NCBI GenBank assembly: GCA_900444965.1
Contig: UFRQ01000003.1
Location: forward strand, 2,480,001-2,544,000
Direction: 5' to 3'
Length of the DNA: 64,000 nt
Source: [Actinobacillus] rossii
GTDB lineage: Bacteria; Pseudomonadota; Gammaproteobacteria; Enterobacterales; Pasteurellaceae
A program made the translations under genes and the position numbers. This document shows positions 38,542-50,069 of the stretch, one piece after another. The notes under the pieces are model-generated. The model made no database searches. It was not told where the DNA came from and was given only the letters and a program-made list of their open reading frames with translations. Each line of letters opens with the position of its first letter. Position 1 is the stretch's first letter.

Positions 38542-39678
38542 TTAGTATAATGAGTTTTTGTTTTCTTCGATGAACTCAGCATCCAAACGACCAAACATTT
38601 TTACGTATGACCAAATAGTATATGCCAATGAAATCACCACGAAGATTAATGCAAAGATAAGCATTAATGTTAAGGTAAGTTCACTTGATGTAGAATCCCA
38701 CATCAACAAACTCATTTCTGGATGAGTGATTGACGGCATAACAAATGGGAACATTGCAACAGCACAAGTTAAGATTACACCAATCATCGTTAACGATGAG
38801 AAGAAGAATGCTGAACCTGAACGATTAGCTTTTGATGCACCAATATTTGCTAAAGCACCAATAACGACTAATGCTGGGATAATATATAACACAGGCATTT
38901 CGTTATAGTTATTGAACCATGCACCTACCGCAGTTTCTACTGTTTTACCTAATGGTGAAGATGGCGCGAAGTGATCAATTTCACTCGTCACAATGTAACC
39001 TTCTTTGAAGAGTAACCAAACACCTGCTAACACAAATAAGATCAAGGTTGCGAAAGCACCAGTTTGTGTTACTGCACGTGCACGATTACGTAATTCATCG
39101 GTGGTTTTCATTTGTAACCAAGCCGCACCATGTGTCGTCAACATAGCAAAGCTGATTAAACCACAAAGTAATGCAAATGGATTAAGCAATTCAAAGAATG
39201 AACCAGTATATTTCACTTGCATTAAATCATTGAATTCAAATGGTACACCTTGTAATAAGTTACCGAATGCCACACCAAACACTAAGCTTGGTACGAAACC
39301 GCTAAGGAACATCCCCCAGTCCCACGCATTACGCCATTTTCCACCATCTACTTTTGAACGATAATCAAATGCTAACGGACGGAAGAATAATGCCGCAAGC
39401 ACTAAAATCATTGCAATATAGAAACCAGAGAATGACGCTGCATATACGATAGGCCATGCGGCAAACATTGCGCCACCAGCAGTTAATAACCAAACTTGGT
39501 TACCGTCCCAATGTGGTGCCACGGAATTAATTAAAATGCGTTTTTCAACTTCTTTTTTCGCCATGAATGGAAGCAAATTTGCCATCCCCATGTCAAAACC
39601 ATCGGTAATAACGAAACCGATTAGAAGAACACAAACAAGCACCCACCAAATAAAGCGTAAAAATTCATAATCAATCAT
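38542..39678 (-). CDS. cydB: Cytochrome bd quinol oxidase subunit II
   Basis: 378 aa (E. coli 379), about nine membrane helices. Conserved FIWWVLVCVLLIGFVITDGFDMGMANLLPF with the proton-path Asp residues near the N terminus, then APHWDGNQVWLLTAGGAMFAAWP. Follows cydA by 12 bp. Confidence 0.97.
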   Translation of the reverse strand: MIDYEFLRFIWWVLVCVLLIGFVITDGFDMGMANLLPFMAKKEVEKRILINSVAPHWDGNQVWLLTAGGAMFAAWPIVYAASFSGFYIAMILVLAALFFRPLAFDYRSKVDGGKWRNAWDWGMFLSGFVPSLVFGVAFGNLLQGVPFEFNDLMQVKYTGSFFELLNPFALLCGLISFAMLTTHGAAWLQMKTTDELRNRARAVTQTGAFATLILFVLAGVWLLFKEGYIVTSEIDHFAPSSPLGKTVETAVGAWFNNYNEMPVLYIIPALVVIGALANIGASKANRSGSAFFFSSLTMIGVILTCAVAMFPFVMPSITHPEMSLLMWDSTSSELTLTLMLIFALIFVVISLAYTIWSYVKMFGRLDAEFIEENKNSLY

Positions 39679-39690
39679 AATAAACTCCTA

Positions 39691-41253
39691 CTATTTAGCT
39701 GATTGCTCGAAGTAGTAACGACCTGTTTTTAACGAACTTGGACCTAGACGACCAAATTTATACATTAAATACATTTCAGCTACAAGGAAGATGGTGTAAA
39801 GGCCACAAATCAAGATGATAGAGAACCAAAGATCACCTACACCTAAAGATGAGTTTGCTACACCTACTGGCAACACATCAGTAATTGCCCATGGTTGACG
39901 TCCGTATTCAGCTAAGAACCAACCACATTCGATTGCAATCCAAGGTAATGGTAGCCCCCATAACAATGCTTTAAGCAATAAACCACTTTTTTCCGTTTTA
40001 CCACGTAAGTTTTGTACGAAAGCAGCAAAAAGAAGAACTAAGATTAAACCACCGATTGCAGCCATTAAACGGAATGACCAAAATACAGGCGCAACATTTG
40101 GAATACTGTCTGCCGCTGCAGCTTTGATTTGTGTATCTGTTGCATCAACAACTTTGTCTGTATAACGTTTTAACAATAAACCGTAACCCAAGTCTTGACG
40201 TACATTTAAGAATTGTGCTTTTGTTGCTTCGTCAATTTGACCCGCTTTTTTCTGTGCACGTAATTCTTCTAATAAACCATAAGCCAACATACCATTGCGA
40301 ATACGAGCTTCATTACGAGCTTCTAAATCAACCAGACCCATATATTGTTTATCTAAAGAACGCGTTGCAATGATACCACCCAACATTGGCACTGAAATCT
40401 CGAAGTCATTTTTGCGTTCAGCTTGGTTTGGAAGAGCAATCGCATTCCAAGATGCTGGTGCAGGTTGAGTATGCCAATCAGCTTCCATTGCAGCTAATTT
40501 TACGGGCTGTGTTTTCGCAACATCATAACCTGATTCATCACCCATGATGAGAACAGCGATAGAAGCAATAAAACCGAAAGTGGCAGCGATTGAGAACGAA
40601 CGTTTTGCAAATTCAAGGTCACGACCTTTTAAGATGTAGTACGCACTAATTGCAAGTACAAACATCGCACCAGTCACATAACCTGCTGACAAGGTATGTA
40701 AGAATTTACTTTGAGCCGCCGGGTTCATCCATAAATCCATAAAACTCGTCATTTCCATTCGCATAGTTTCGAAGTTAAATTCTGATGCCACTGGATTTTG
40801 CATCCAACCGTTGGCCACCAAAATCCACATTGCAGATAAGTTAGAACCAAATGCAACACAATAAGTTGTGAGCAAGTGTTTACCTTTTGATAAACGATCC
40901 CAACCAAAGAAGAATAAACCAACGAATGTTGATTCTAAGAAAAATGCAAGTAATGCTTCAACCGCCAATGGCGCACCAAAAATATCACCTACATAATGAG
41001 AATAATATGACCAGTTTGTTCCAAACTGAAATTCCATGGTAATACCGGTAGTTACCCCTAGTGCAAAGTTAATACCAAATAACTTACCCCAGAATTTTGT
41101 CATATCCTTATACACTTGTTTGCCGGTAGTCACATAAAGTGTTTCCATAATCACAAGAATAAAAGAAAGACCCAATGTCAACGGCACAAACAAAAAGTGA
41201 TATAACGCAGTTAACGCAAACTGCAAACGAGAGAGTTCTACAACGTCTAACAT
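39691..41253 (-). CDS. cydA: Cytochrome bd quinol oxidase subunit I
   Basis: 520 aa from the ATG at 41253 (AAGGAG ribosome site seven bases upstream). The 36-codon extension upstream is not part of the family. Haem ligands: His in [16 protein letters not shown], His in [15 protein letters not shown] and Met in [13 protein letters not shown]. Quinol loop with [16 protein letters not shown]-terminal [16 protein letters not shown] signature. High-affinity terminal oxidase for microaerobic growth. Head of cydABX, likely continuing into the ybgC-tol genes. Confidence 0.97.
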   Translation of the reverse strand: MLDVVELSRLQFALTALYHFLFVPLTLGLSFILVIMETLYVTTGKQVYKDMTKFWGKLFGINFALGVTTGITMEFQFGTNWSYYSHYVGDIFGAPLAVEALLAFFLESTFVGLFFFGWDRLSKGKHLLTTYCVAFGSNLSAMWILVANGWMQNPVASEFNFETMRMEMTSFMDLWMNPAAQSKFLHTLSAGYVTGAMFVLAISAYYILKGRDLEFAKRSFSIAATFGFIASIAVLIMGDESGYDVAKTQPVKLAAMEADWHTQPAPASWNAIALPNQAERKNDFEISVPMLGGIIATRSLDKQYMGLVDLEARNEARIRNGMLAYGLLEELRAQKKAGQIDEATKAQFLNVRQDLGYGLLLKRYTDKVVDATDTQIKAAAADSIPNVAPVFWSFRLMAAIGGLILVLLFAAFVQNLRGKTEKSGLLLKALLWGLPLPWIAIECGWFLAEYGRQPWAITDVLPVGVANSSLGVGDLWFSIILICGLYTIFLVAEMYLMYKFGRLGPSSLKTGRYYFEQSAK

Positions 41254-41724
41254 CTCGTAACTCCTTGTCAAGGCTATAAGCTTATGATTACAGATGTAAT
41301 CACCCCAGGCACACAAAATAAATTCCAATCTTATTTTGTGTGAAGAATGAATTATCTCCACAAAAACCGCTCTTAATTTAAAAAAGAACGCCCGCTATAG
41401 AGATAACTCTATTTCGGTATGCATTCTACTACTATTTATAAGGATAAAAAATAGCTAAAATGTTACCCAGATCACATTTTTAAAAATTAAATCAAATTCA
41501 ATAAATAATTAAAAATATATAAAATTGATCTAGCGCAAATTATACGTTTTTTATTCTAATTTACAACAACACATCTTCTATTTTAGGCAAAGAACTAGAC
41601 AATCTATTTTAAATCTGCTATTTTCCTTCCAATTTTATTTTTAGCATCATTGCTAATTAGCTATTATTTGTACAATTTATATTATTATATGGATTTAGTT
41701 GCAGGTATTTTAAGGAATTTTTAA
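41254..41724. promoter_or_regulatory. Divergent promoter region, cydA / exported protein
   Basis: 471 bp, very AT-rich, between divergent genes. In other bacteria cydA is controlled by ArcA and FNR. I saw only a half FNR-like site (TTGAT near 41526) and a CRP-like half (GATCACA near 41470). No full operator, ORF or terminator could be supported. Confidence 0.35.
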
Positions 41725-42087
41725 ATGAAGAAATTTTTATTACAACTCATTGGTAAAACCAACATTCGAAAATCTTCGATTTTTATCACCGCACTTTGGA
41801 GTAGTATTGTATTAGCCAGCGCTAATGTACAAGCGGCAGATATTAAAAAGGTAAATGAAAAATTACCACTACAATGCCAAAAGTTATTTAATGAAACAGA
41901 AAAATTAGTGGCTGAAGCAAAAAATCAACCAGGTACACACACTCAAATTAACAAAATTCAAAGTAAACTAAACCAAAGTAAAAAACAAATTCTTGAAATG
42001 GAACTTGCAACACAAATTAAAAGTTGTGACCATGGATTAGCAAAATTAACTAATTTGAATAAATCACAAGAAGATAATGTACACTAA
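41725..42087 (+). CDS. Small exported helical protein, unknown
   Basis: 120 aa, ATG at 41725 with AAGGA upstream. N-terminal export signal longer than usual (basic QLIGKTNIRKSS, then IFITALWSSIVLASANVQA|AD). The mature part is helical with two Cys (LPLQCQKLF, IKSCDHGLAKL) that could pair, and is rich in Lys/Gln. It resembles the small DUF5339-type periplasmic proteins of Haemophilus, but I cannot confirm that. Function unknown. Converges on ruvB at a shared terminator. Confidence 0.7.
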   Translation: MKKFLLQLIGKTNIRKSSIFITALWSSIVLASANVQAADIKKVNEKLPLQCQKLFNETEKLVAEAKNQPGTHTQINKIQSKLNQSKKQILEMELATQIKSCDHGLAKLTNLNKSQEDNVH

Positions 42088-42088
42088 T

Positions 42089-42122
42089 AAAAAAGGCTTA
42101 TTCCTAAAGAATAAGCCTTTTT
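42089..42122. terminator. Bidirectional terminator
   Basis: AAAAAGGCTTATTC/GAATAAGCCTTTTTT hairpin with a short loop between the convergent small exported gene and ruvB. Poly-A on one side and poly-T on the other. Confidence 0.85.
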
Positions 42123-42128
42123 TATTTC

Positions 42129-43136
42129 CTACTCAGTCAGTTTTTGCAAACCAAAATGACGATAAGTTTGGGATGTAGCGATACGTCCACGTGGTGTACG
42201 CTGTAAAAAGCCTTGTTGAATCAAATACGGCTCCAACACATCTTCAATGGTATCACGCTCTTCACCAATAGCCGCAGCAAGATTATCCAAACCAACAGGA
42301 CCACCATCAAAACGCTCAATAATTGAACTCAAAAGTTTCCGATCAAGATAATCAAACCCGGCTTGATCAATATCAAGCATAGAAAGCGCATCCTTTGCAA
42401 TTTGCGCTGTAATCACACTATTATTTTTCACATCAGCATAATCACGTACACGACGTAATAAACGGTTAGCAATTCGCGGTGTTCCACGCGATCGACGTGC
42501 AACTTCATGAGCGGCTTCACCAGAAATTTCAAGATTCAAACAGACCGCACTTCGACTCACAATTAAGGTCAAGTCTTCAACAGAATAAAATTCCAAACGC
42601 TGGACAATCCCAAAACGATCACGTAAAGGAGACGTTAACGAACCTGCTCTCGTGGTTGCCCCCACTAATGTAAAAGGTGGTAAATCTAATTTAATAGAAC
42701 GTGCCGCAGGACCTTCACCAATCATGATATCAAGCTGATAATCTTCCATCGCTGGATATAAAACTTCTTCAATTGCTGGAGACAGACGATGAATTTCATC
42801 AATAAACAACACATCATGCGGCTCAAGATTAGTTAGCATTGCTGCTAAATCTCCAGCTTTCTCTAACACAGGCCCTGATGTTGTTCGAATATTCACGCCC
42901 ATTTCATTTGCCACAATATTCGCCAATGTTGTTTTGCCCAACCCGGGAGGTCCAAAAATCAGCAGATGATCCAAAGCATCTTGGCGTAGTTTTGCCGCTT
43001 GGATAAAAATCTCCATTTGAGAGCGTACTTGTGGTTGCCCCACATAATCATCCAGTAATTTCGGACGAATCGCTCGATCTACAACCTCATCATCCAGTCT
43101 TGCAACACCACTTATTAATCTGTCTGCTTCAATCAT
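42129..43136 (-). CDS. ruvB: Holliday junction helicase motor RuvB
   Basis: AAA+ ATPase, 335 aa. Walker [15 protein letters not shown] near residue 60, Walker [13 protein letters not shown], sensor [10 protein letters not shown] and Arg finger region [16 protein letters not shown]-terminal winged helix with [15 protein letters not shown]. Drives branch migration with RuvA. Separated by 26 bp from ruvA. Confidence 0.98.
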   Translation of the reverse strand: MIEADRLISGVARLDDEVVDRAIRPKLLDDYVGQPQVRSQMEIFIQAAKLRQDALDHLLIFGPPGLGKTTLANIVANEMGVNIRTTSGPVLEKAGDLAAMLTNLEPHDVLFIDEIHRLSPAIEEVLYPAMEDYQLDIMIGEGPAARSIKLDLPPFTLVGATTRAGSLTSPLRDRFGIVQRLEFYSVEDLTLIVSRSAVCLNLEISGEAAHEVARRSRGTPRIANRLLRRVRDYADVKNNSVITAQIAKDALSMLDIDQAGFDYLDRKLLSSIIERFDGGPVGLDNLAAAIGEERDTIEDVLEPYLIQQGFLQRTPRGRIATSQTYRHFGLQKLTE

Positions 43137-43162
43137 GTAATATACAATTCTTTATTTGTCAT

Positions 43163-43777
43163 TTATAACGCAGCTTTCAACGCTTCACGAATTAATTGTT
43201 CACTCGTCAATTCGGCTTTCGCCACTTTTTTCACCATTTTCTCGGCATCTGTTGATTTATAGCCTAGTGCTGTTAATGCGGCTATCGCCTCATCGCTCGG
43301 TACATCAAGAGAAATAGGTTCCATATCGGATACCATAATGGATTTACTTTCTACAAAGAAATCTGGCTGTTGTACACCTTTAAATTTTCCTTTCAATTCC
43401 ACTAATAAGCGTTCTGCTGTTTTTTTACCAACGCCTGGAATTTTTATTAATTTCGATAATTCTTCACGTTCAATAGCATAAGCAAATTCATGTACTGACA
43501 TTGCCGATAAAATAGCTAATGCTAACTTGGGACCAACCCCATTTGTTTTAATTAATTCACGAAATAAAGTGCGGTCAGTTTTACTCGAAAATCCAAACAG
43601 TAAATGCGCGTCTTCGCGCACAACGAAATGAGTAAACAAAGTACATTCCTGTCCTGTTTCAGGCAAGTTATAAAAACTTGTCATCGGCAACAACAACTCA
43701 TATCCTACTCCTTGAACGTCAAGCAAGATCTCAGGTGGTTGTTTTTCAATAAGCGTTCCCTGTAAACGACCGATCAT
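43163..43777 (-). CDS. ruvA: Holliday junction binding protein RuvA
   Basis: 204 aa. OB-fold start [28 protein letters not shown], two helix-hairpin-helix motifs ([39 protein letters not shown]), and C-terminal domain [23 protein letters not shown] that contacts RuvB. Confidence 0.98.
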   Translation of the reverse strand: MIGRLQGTLIEKQPPEILLDVQGVGYELLLPMTSFYNLPETGQECTLFTHFVVREDAHLLFGFSSKTDRTLFRELIKTNGVGPKLALAILSAMSVHEFAYAIEREELSKLIKIPGVGKKTAERLLVELKGKFKGVQQPDFFVESKSIMVSDMEPISLDVPSDEAIAALTALGYKSTDAEKMVKKVAKAELTSEQLIREALKAAL

Positions 43778-43798
43778 TTTATAGTCCTAACAAAAAAT

Positions 43799-43816
43799 TT
43801 CCGCTATGATAGCGGA
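43799..43816 (-). terminator. Hairpin between ruvC and ruvA
   Basis: TTCCGCTAT-G-ATAGCGGAA followed by T-rich sequence leftward. It may be a partial terminator separating ruvC from ruvAB (60-bp gap). Confidence 0.5.
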
Positions 43817-43837
43817 AAAAACTGAACAAAACAACAG

Positions 43838-44410
43838 TTAAACTTTCAATCGGAAACGTCCTCGACTATAACGTGTACGCAAAAGTGCGGTCAATTTTTC
43901 TTGTGTTTCCGTCGGTTTAGCCGTACGTGATACTTGTAAGCTATGCTGCATAGTATGCGCGTGTGTAATCGCAATGGCCAATGCATCGGCTGCGTCTGCC
44001 TGTGGTTTATCTGACAATTTTAAAATACGCGTTACCATATCTTGAACTTGAACTTTATCAGCGGAACCCAACCCAGTGACTGTCTGTTTAACCAAACGAG
44101 CTGCATACTCAAATACTGGCAAATTTTGGTTCACTGCTGCCACAATAGCAGTACCACGAGCCTGTCCTAATTTTAATGCTGAACTTGGATTTTTTGCCAA
44201 AAACACTTCTTCAATAGCAAACATATCAGGCTGAAACTGCGTAATAATTTCAGTGATTCCAGCATAAATACGTTTTAAACGGGTAGGCATATCATCAGCA
44301 AGCGTACGAATCGCGCCACTGCCAAGATATTCCAACGTTCGTCCGTTCTGACGAATAACACCATACCCCGTGACGCATGAACCGGGATCAATCCCTAAAA
44401 TAATTGCCAT
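43838..44410 (-). CDS. ruvC: Holliday junction resolvase RuvC
   Basis: 190 aa RNase H-fold nuclease. Catalytic acidic residues in [16 protein letters not shown] (D7), [14 protein letters not shown] (E) and [17 protein letters not shown] (D-x-x-D). Resolves junctions positioned by RuvAB. Confidence 0.98.
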   Translation of the reverse strand: MAIILGIDPGSCVTGYGVIRQNGRTLEYLGSGAIRTLADDMPTRLKRIYAGITEIITQFQPDMFAIEEVFLAKNPSSALKLGQARGTAIVAAVNQNLPVFEYAARLVKQTVTGLGSADKVQVQDMVTRILKLSDKPQADAADALAIAITHAHTMQHSLQVSRTAKPTETQEKLTALLRTRYSRGRFRLKV

Positions 44411-44483
44411 TGTTTGTTCCTAAAAAAAGTGGATTTGCATAAACAAATCCACTTTATATATTAATTATTATGCGTAATGCAAA

Positions 44484-45005
44484 TTATTTTGCAACTGCAC
44501 AGTTTTTAGCAAGAATCACATTATTTGCAGTGAACATAACAGGCACTGTAGTCTCTGCTGTTTTTGCATTAAAACCAGTATCTAATGACCAAACATTAGT
44601 TCCTGATACAAATTTCACGCCATCTTTGTACGTGCTATCTACTTTCAAGTTTTGACCAACGACTTTTTTCTGAACGGTAACCGTTGCTGTTTCAGGCTCA
44701 CCATCCTTAAAGGTATAAACCGCAGTCACAGGTTGATTTGTTTTGCCGTTTACACTACAAGTATAAGCCACAGTTTTTGAACCTGTCACCATATCTTTTG
44801 CTGCTGTTGCACCACTTGCAACAGCATTACCTGTTGCTTTAGCACCATCTACCACTGCACTACCTACAGTTTTAGCGCCATCAACGACTGCGCTACCTGC
44901 ACTACCAACCGCATCAACGGTTGAAGATGCCATATCTGCAGCAGTTGAACAAGCTGCAAGTACGGCTACAGCACCTAAAGTTGGAAGTAATTTGATTAAT
45001 TTCAT
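44484..45005 (-). CDS. Lipoprotein with Ala/Gly/Val repeat and Cys-paired C-terminal domain
   Basis: 173 aa. Lipobox AVLAAC (Cys 19). Residues ~30-70 hold an imperfect repeat of the type VGSAVVDGAKTVGSAVVDGAKATGNAV, probably a flexible or helical spacer. The C-terminal domain (about 75-173) begins YTCSVNGKTNQPVTAVYTF and ends ILAKNCAVAK, which could close a disulfide. This domain loosely recalls MliC-type lysozyme inhibitors, but key residues cannot be aligned by eye. Function not assigned. Lies between ruvC and yebC with a terminator on the yebC side. Confidence 0.8.
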   Translation of the reverse strand: MKLIKLLPTLGAVAVLAACSTAADMASSTVDAVGSAGSAVVDGAKTVGSAVVDGAKATGNAVASGATAAKDMVTGSKTVAYTCSVNGKTNQPVTAVYTFKDGEPETATVTVQKKVVGQNLKVDSTYKDGVKFVSGTNVWSLDTGFNAKTAETTVPVMFTANNVILAKNCAVAK

Positions 45006-45076
45006 AATGTTCCTTTTTTGTTAAATGAAAAAATCTATCACTTAGAAAGAATAAACGCTAAAAAGTTCAAAAAAAA

Positions 45077-45110
45077 AAATAATCTCAATGTTTTCACATT
45101 GAGATTATTT
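45077..45110. terminator. Terminator after yebC
   Basis: Fourteen-base perfect inverted repeat (AAATAATCTCAATGT / ACATTGAGATTATTT) with a four-base loop and poly-T leftward, between the yebC stop and the lipoprotein start. Confidence 0.85.
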
Positions 45111-45131
45111 CACACAGATAAGTTTTAGAAA

Positions 45132-45872
45132 TTAAAGTGTCGCCGCGACTTCATCGCTGATTTCGCCGTTGTGATACACATTTTGAACATCATCACAATC
45201 TTCAAGACGGTTAATTAAATCGAGTAATTTTGGCGCAGTTTCTGCATCTAGTTCAACAGTCGTTGACGGAATCATTGTCACTTCTGCTTCTTGAATTTTA
45301 AAACCAGCTGCTTCAATACCATCACGCACTGCGCCTAAATCTTCCCAAGCAGTATAGATCTCAAACGAACCATCATCTTGTGGTTGAATGTCGTCTGCGC
45401 CAGCTTCAATTGCTGCTTCAGTCAACGCATCTTCATCCGCTTCAGCAATTAAAATAAGTCCTTTTTTCGTGAACAAATAACCGACTGATCCTTCCGTACC
45501 TAAGTTACCACCACATTTAGTAAAACTTGGGCGAACTTGTGAGATCGTACGGTTAGCGTTGTCACTTAAACATTCCACCATTACCGCAGTACCACCTGGA
45601 CCATAACCTTCATAGATTCTGGTTTCCATATTCGTGTCATCACCGCCGCCTACACCGCGTTCAATTGCACGGTTAATCGTATCGCGGGTCATATTGCTTG
45701 CAAGTGCTTTATCAACCGCTGCACGTAAACGTGGGTTTGAGCTCGCATCGCCCCCACCGATTTTTGCAGCTGTTACTAATTCACGAATTAATTTTGTAAA
45801 GATTTTACCGCGTTGTGCATCTTGTGCTGCTTTACGGTGTTTAATGTTAGCCCATTTACTATGACCTGCCAT
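45132..45872 (-). CDS. yebC: YebC/PmpR-family protein
   Basis: 246 aa, TACO1/YebC family, involved in relieving ribosome stalling and/or transcription control. Signature [19 protein letters not shown], then [46 protein letters not shown] and the C-terminal [14 protein letters not shown]. Upstream neighbour of ruvC in most gamma-proteobacteria, as here. Confidence 0.96.
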   Translation of the reverse strand: MAGHSKWANIKHRKAAQDAQRGKIFTKLIRELVTAAKIGGGDASSNPRLRAAVDKALASNMTRDTINRAIERGVGGGDDTNMETRIYEGYGPGGTAVMVECLSDNANRTISQVRPSFTKCGGNLGTEGSVGYLFTKKGLILIAEADEDALTEAAIEAGADDIQPQDDGSFEIYTAWEDLGAVRDGIEAAGFKIQEAEVTMIPSTTVELDAETAPKLLDLINRLEDCDDVQNVYHNGEISDEVAATL

Positions 45873-46267
45873 TTGATTTTTCCTTTTATGTTAGTGTTAC
45901 TTTCTTTGCCTCACCAAAGACAAATGCAAGCATTTGAATGTTGCCTTTTAGGCAACAGCCCGAAGGGTGAGTGAAGCGAATAAAGTAACCAAAGAAAGGC
46001 GACCCAGCTTTGCCTTATTTCCTAAAAATGTTTTAATTTGTTTAATGGAAAATTTATAAACTCGCTACGCTCAAACTGTATAAATGTTCCTACAAATTAA
46101 ATCCTTTTTAGGTAGCAAAGAAAGGAACCCATTGCTACATATTAAAGTGCGGTTAAAAACAACAAAATTTTCGACCGCACTTGCTAAAACCTATACCCAG
46201 CTCCAAAAGGGCTGAATTATGCATAACCTAGTACGACTTTGCCGTGCTAGGTTGTCTGCTCACTTTT
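45873..46267. other. Intergenic with decayed repeats, no gene
   Basis: 395 bp between nudB and yebC. Holds a small hairpin TTGCC(TTTTA)GGCAA near 45940, a direct or inverted pair of USS (about 46145 and 46175), and a family-2 palindromic repeat at 46197-46257. All frames are interrupted. It looks like a graveyard of short elements. Confidence 0.55.
46197..46257. repeat. Palindromic repeat, family 2, partial copy
   Basis: CAGCTCCAAAAGGGCTGAATTATGCATAACCTAGTACGACTTTGCCGTGCTAGGT-type block matching the right half of 8281-8398 with a few substitutions. Outer stem ACCTAGTACG/CGTGCTAGGT. Confidence 0.65.
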
Positions 46268-46708
46268 TTATTGATTAATTAAATACTTCTCAATTGCAGC
46301 CCGATTATTCCAAGATTTGGTCAATTCGGCTGCTTGTCGAGCACTCATCCATTGATAAGCCAAATGCTCTGTTAATATGGGTTCACGCTCATCAGGTAAC
46401 CCTAATAAAAACCAGTGTTCCTTACTATGCGTGACATTCGGCGCGTATTTATACCGAAAATGGGGAAAAATTTCAAATTCTACTGATTCATGACAATCAA
46501 TTAATTCAAGATTCTCCGCCATAATATCCACCCCAATTTCTTCTTTCACTTCACGAAGTGCGGTCAAAAATGGCGTTTCTTTTTCTGCCAAGGATCCCGT
46601 GACAGATTGCCAAAACTCAGAATCATCTTGACGTTGTAGCATTAACACACGATGGGTGCTGTTAGCATAAATAACAACAAGAACGCTATTGGGATTTTTA
46701 TACAGCAT
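46268..46708 (-). CDS. nudB: Dihydroneopterin triphosphate diphosphatase
   Basis: Nudix hydrolase in folate synthesis, about 146 aa from the ATG at 46708. A TTG five codons upstream is possible. Nudix box GSLAEKETPFLTALREVKEEIGVDI (G-x5-E-x7-REVKEEIG) at residues ~40-64. The flanks LMLQRQDDSEFWQSVTG and YAPNVTHSKEHWFLLGLP match NudB. Adjacent to aspS (41 bp), as in relatives. Confidence 0.93.
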   Translation of the reverse strand: MLYKNPNSVLVVIYANSTHRVLMLQRQDDSEFWQSVTGSLAEKETPFLTALREVKEEIGVDIMAENLELIDCHESVEFEIFPHFRYKYAPNVTHSKEHWFLLGLPDEREPILTEHLAYQWMSARQAAELTKSWNNRAAIEKYLINQ

Positions 46709-46749
46709 AAAATAAGCGGGCAAGAATGCCCACCCTACCTTATTTATAA

Positions 46750-48519
46750 TTATTCTTCTTTCGCAGTCACCGCAATCGCCAATTCTGCCAATGCTTGTGG
46801 ATTAGCAAAACTTGGGGCTTCCGTCATTAAGCACGCGGCGGCAGTTGTTTTCGGGAAAGCGATAACATCACGGATGTTTTCTGTACCTGTTAATAACATC
46901 GTTAAACGGTCTAAACCAAAGGCAAGACCTGCGTGCGGTGGTGTACCGAATTTTAATGCATCAAGCAAGAAACCAAATTTATCACGTTGATCTTGTTCAT
47001 TAATACCTAAAATACGGAATACTGTTTGTTGCATTTTTGGATCAAAAATACGTACCGAGCCACCGCCTACTTCGTAACCATTGATGACCATATCATAGGC
47101 ATTCGCCACTGCTGAAGTAGGATCCGCTTCTAATTGTTCAGGGCTAAAATCTCTTGGCGATGTGAAAGGGTGATGCATTGCGGCTAAATTACCGTCTTCA
47201 TCACGTTCGAACATAGGGAAATCCACTACCCAAAGCGGTTTCCATTCGTCTAATTTGGTTAAGCCAAGATCACGACCGACTTTCAAACGCAACGCACCTA
47301 ACGCATCCGTTGTCACATTCCATTTGTCTGCACCAAAGAAGATAATATCACCTGCTTGGGCAGAAGTGCGGTCTAAAATCGCCTTGATTTTTTCTTCATT
47401 CAAGAATTTCGCAATCGGGCTTTGGACACCTTCTAAACCTGCGTTAATATCATTTACTTTTAACCATGCCAACCCTTTCGCACCGTAAATACCCACAAAT
47501 TGCGCGTATTCATCGATATTTTTACGGGTTAATTGCGCACCATTTGGCACACGAATAACCGCGACACGACCATTGGCGTCATTCGCAGGGCCGCTAAATA
47601 CCGCAAAGTCCACGTCTTTAACAATATCTGCTACATCCACAATTTCTAATGGATTACGTAAATCAGGTTTGTCTGAACCAAAACGCGTCATCGCCTCTGT
47701 CCATGTCATGGTTGGGAATTTACCTAAATCTACATCAATGATTTTTTTCCATAAACCATGGATCATTTTTTCCATAATCTCACGCACTTCAGGCGCGGTT
47801 AAAAAACTGGTTTCTACATCGATTTGAGTAAATTCAGGTTGACGATCCGCGCGTAAATCTTCATCGCGGAAACATTTTACGATTTGATAATAACGGTCAA
47901 AACCCGCCATCATGAGAAGCTGTTTGAAAAGTTGCGGTGATTGAGGAAGTGCGTAAAATTTGCCTTTATGCACACGGCTTGGTACTAAATAGTCACGCGC
48001 TCCTTCTGGTGTGGCTTTGGTTAACATTGGTGTTTCAATATCTAAGAAACCCTGTTCATCCATAAAACGGCGCACAAAACTTGTGATTTTCGCACGAGTG
48101 CGTAAACGCTGCGCCATTTCTGGGCGGCGTAAATCTAAATAACGATATTTTAAACCTTGTTCTTCGCTGACTTGGTGGTTAAAGTCGATAGGCAATACGG
48201 CGCTATTGTTATAAACCAAGATGGATTTCGCGATCACTTCAATTTCGCCCGTTGCCATTTTCGGGTTGATATTGGCTTCGCTACGCGCTTCAACCAAACC
48301 TTTTACTTGAATACAAGCTTCATTACGCAAACCTGCTACAATAGCTGCATTTTCTGCATCTGTTTTATCTACGCTAACTTGCACAATACCTTCACGGTCA
48401 CGCAACAACACGAATATTACATTAGGTAAATCACGAATACGGTCAACCCAACCGCTTAAAGTCACTTCTTGTCCGATGTTGCTACGGCTTAATGCACCGC
48501 AATAGTTTTTTCGCATCAT
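46750..48519 (-). CDS. aspS: Aspartyl-tRNA synthetase
   Basis: Class II aminoacyl-tRNA synthetase, 589 aa. N-terminal OB domain ([26 protein letters not shown]), motif 2 [19 protein letters not shown], the bacterial GAD insertion, and motif 3 [17 protein letters not shown]. Two ATGs in tandem (48519, 48516); either could start. Confidence 0.97.
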   Translation of the reverse strand: MMRKNYCGALSRSNIGQEVTLSGWVDRIRDLPNVIFVLLRDREGIVQVSVDKTDAENAAIVAGLRNEACIQVKGLVEARSEANINPKMATGEIEVIAKSILVYNNSAVLPIDFNHQVSEEQGLKYRYLDLRRPEMAQRLRTRAKITSFVRRFMDEQGFLDIETPMLTKATPEGARDYLVPSRVHKGKFYALPQSPQLFKQLLMMAGFDRYYQIVKCFRDEDLRADRQPEFTQIDVETSFLTAPEVREIMEKMIHGLWKKIIDVDLGKFPTMTWTEAMTRFGSDKPDLRNPLEIVDVADIVKDVDFAVFSGPANDANGRVAVIRVPNGAQLTRKNIDEYAQFVGIYGAKGLAWLKVNDINAGLEGVQSPIAKFLNEEKIKAILDRTSAQAGDIIFFGADKWNVTTDALGALRLKVGRDLGLTKLDEWKPLWVVDFPMFERDEDGNLAAMHHPFTSPRDFSPEQLEADPTSAVANAYDMVINGYEVGGGSVRIFDPKMQQTVFRILGINEQDQRDKFGFLLDALKFGTPPHAGLAFGLDRLTMLLTGTENIRDVIAFPKTTAAACLMTEAPSFANPQALAELAIAVTAKEE

Positions 48520-48713
48520 ATATTGTATTCCTTAAATAACTTGTAAAACTTATACCAATAATCCGCGAATTATAGCGGAAATTTACCTTTGATTGAACTG
48601 TTATTCAAACGAGTATGTAGGAATTTTCGAATTATCAAGAAATTTTACATTTCACTTGAAACTTGATAGCATCTGTGATGCTTTAAAAATAAATTTTAGT
48701 AAAAATACTTTCT

Positions 48714-49226
48714 ATGTTTACAATCAACATATTATTTGTCATTACCTTTTGTATACGCCTTTATACTTTATCCATTTCTATCAGAAATGAAAAAAACTTA
48801 ATTGCCAAAGGAGCAATTCAATATGGCAAAACTAACTCCATATTGTTATCTATTGCTCATATTGTGTTTTATTTTTGTGCTATTATCGAAGCAAATATTC
48901 GTCATGCGACTATTACGACGCTTTCTCTTGCTGGTCTTGTCATTTTATTTTTTGCTATTGTGATGCTTTTTGTTGTGATTAATCAGCTAAAAGATATTTG
49001 GACAGTCAAACTATACATTTTACCTGAACACAAAATTAACGATTCTTTCTTGTTTAAATACATTCGCCATCCTAATTACTTCTTAAATATTATTCCTGAG
49101 TTAATTGGTTTAAGCCTACTTTGCCACGCACAAACTACGGCATGTTATGGCCTACCAATTTACGCAATATTGCTCTTTATCCGCATCCGTCAAGAAGAAC
49201 AAGTCATGGCGCCTTTGCGTATTTAG
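48714..49226 (+). CDS. Isoprenylcysteine methyltransferase-like membrane protein
   Basis: 170 aa with four to five hydrophobic segments. The C-terminal part LFKYIRHPNYFLNIIPELIGLSL is the ICMT/phospholipid-methyltransferase signature (RHPNY, SAM-binding), followed by IRIRQEEQVM with the conserved acidic pair. Substrate unknown in bacteria. ATG at 48714; precedes cmoA on the same strand. Confidence 0.85.
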   Translation: MFTINILFVITFCIRLYTLSISIRNEKNLIAKGAIQYGKTNSILLSIAHIVFYFCAIIEANIRHATITTLSLAGLVILFFAIVMLFVVINQLKDIWTVKLYILPEHKINDSFLFKYIRHPNYFLNIIPELIGLSLLCHAQTTACYGLPIYAILLFIRIRQEEQVMAPLRI

Positions 49227-49287
49227 GTAAAATTTAATATTTATTTGAGGGATCACAAAACTTTTTCTAAAATAACCGCACTTTTAA

Positions 49288-50031
<744 letters not shown>

Positions 50032-50069
50032 TCTATGATATCCAATCGACTCATTCAGGAGAGTATTCA

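Noticed and set aside
41254..41724. FNR/ArcA operators for cydA
   Set aside because: Only half-sites were found; insufficient to call an operator.
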